Positions 5,270 to 5,607 of a stretch of DNA of 5,607 nt are shown piece by piece. Numbering within the stretch: the stretch's first letter is position 1; every line of letters starts with the position of its first letter. This DNA is from Acidobacteriota bacterium (GTDB lineage: Bacteria; Acidobacteriota; UBA6911; RPQK01; JADFOI01): contig JACZQQ010000129.1 in NCBI GenBank assembly GCA_022545645.1, positions 1,890 to 7,496 of the forward strand. Direction: 5' to 3'. Below the pieces are notes generated by a model that worked only from the letters and a program-made list of their open reading frames with translations, searched no databases and had not been told where the DNA came from. A program made the position numbers and the translations under genes.

Positions 5270-5293
5270 GGGCGCACGGCTGTGCGCCCCTAC
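5270..5293 (-). repeat. REP element D (GTAG on the minus strand)
   Basis: Arm GGGCGCAC (5270-5277), centre GGCT, arm GTGCGCCC (5282-5289), then CTAC (5290-5293), which is GTAG on the minus strand. With C it makes an inverted pair 28 bp apart, the arrangement called a BIME in enterobacteria. The 28-bp spacer contains a further small dyad, AGCC-GG-GGCT at 5245-5254. It lies just upstream of the amidohydrolase promoter. Confidence 0.86.
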
Positions 5294-5307
5294 GGGAGAT
5301 GCAGCGG

Positions 5308-5336
5308 TGGACCCTAGGCCCGGTTCGCTCTACAAT
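5308..5336 (+). promoter_or_regulatory. Sigma70-type promoter for the amidohydrolase-like gene
   Basis: TGGACC at 5308-5313 (four of six -35 bases), a 17-nt spacer, and TACAAT at 5331-5336 (five of six -10 bases). The expected start of transcription is at about 5342-5344, leaving a leader of roughly 20 nt that holds the ribosome binding site AGGAG at 5351-5355. The promoter starts 14 bp after REP D. Confidence 0.6.
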
Positions 5337-5362
5337 GTGGAGCACAAAAAAGGAGAGAAGCC

Positions 5363-5607
5363 ATGAGTAGATTTTTCACCCTGCTGCTTGTCTTGTTCCT
5401 ATCCCACGGATTGGGTCTTGCTCAGCAGATACCTGAACTGGTTGCCGAGCATGGTTATGCCGACAGGGTCCTGGTCAATGGGAAGATTGTGACCATGGAT
5501 GACTGGAGCACGGTGCCCAATCATCCCGGCAATATCTTTGAGGCCATGGCCAGCAAAGTAAAGAAAATCATGCCGCTGGGCACCGAACAGGAGATGCGCA
5601 AGTTGGC
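5363..5607 (+). CDS. Exported amidohydrolase-like protein, N-terminal part (runs off the window)
   Basis: Only the first 81 codons are present; the frame is open to the end of the window. ATG 5363 has an excellent ribosome binding site (AGGAG at 5351-5355, 7 nt spacing). Residues 1-20 are a signal peptide: basic SR, then a hydrophobic FFTLLLVLFL core, ending GLGLA before QQ, a good signal peptidase I site. Residues 33-47 (ADRVLVNGKIVTMDD) match the start of metal-dependent amidohydrolases of the amidohydrolase-3/YtcJ-like kind, in which this strand belongs to the small beta-sandwich domain. The stretch IFEAMASKVKKIMPLGTEQEMRKLA agrees with the usual segment naming the sandwich domain's second half (…ALAVKDGKIVAVG… in relatives). 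The catalytic HxH and other metal ligands lie beyond the window, so activity and substrate cannot be judged. Probably periplasmic. Confidence 0.72.
   Translation, partial: MSRFFTLLLVLFLSHGLGLAQQIPELVAEHGYADRVLVNGKIVTMDDWSTVPNHPGNIFEAMASKVKKIMPLGTEQEMRKL

Noticed and set aside
5160..5370. Short ORFs on both strands across REPs C and D
   Set aside because: Open only because the GC palindrome lacks stops; no ribosome site, no conserved motif, and they cover a promoter.

Overview
The window comes from a diderm (Gram-negative-type) bacterium. It encodes a full-length LptD, the outer-membrane LPS translocon, together with type I signal peptidase and a periplasmic-type exported enzyme. Shine-Dalgarno sites are uneven: strong before the last two genes, weak or absent elsewhere. 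Nothing here fixes the phylum. The mix of a leader-poor genome, a RAYT with many REPs and an LPS-bearing envelope would suit Acidobacteriota or a similar environmental lineage, but that is only an inference.

Minus strand, positions 3742 down to 178: a compact cluster lptD - folK - lepB. lptD and folK are 8 nt apart. The folK stop and lepB start overlap by one base (TAGTG), so the three are very probably co-transcribed and the last two translationally coupled. LptD is itself an exported protein that needs a signal peptidase. FolK is a folate enzyme with no obvious link to the envelope. Below lepB lies a repeat-rich non-coding tract (about 64-179): a phase-coherent GCAC-headed octamer array bracketed by two inverted copies of a 12-mer, and a 7-bp GC hairpin that runs into the lepB stop codon.

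Positions 3743-3838 are a short divergent intergenic region with a small dyad and one candidate promoter. From there the plus strand carries a CxxC-type carboxymuconolactone decarboxylase/AhpD-like protein (3839-4204), then an unrecognised 81-codon ORF in the same frame (4238-4483).

Positions 4484-5362 are the most interesting part: a REP/RAYT module. A Y1-HUH transposase of the REP-associated (RAYT) type (4655-5206) is surrounded by four copies of one palindromic element. Every copy obeys the same rule: a GTAG tetranucleotide, then an 8-bp arm GGGCGCAC, a variable 4-nt centre and the complementary arm GTGCGCCC. One copy lies upstream, two lie downstream as an inverted pair (BIME-like), and one lies inside the transposase coding sequence, where it is read in frame as part of the variable loop after the HUH motif. 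The conserved GTAG foot next to a RAYT is the signature expected of cognate REP elements.

The window ends inside an exported amidohydrolase-like gene (from 5363) with a good promoter and ribosome binding site just after the last REP.
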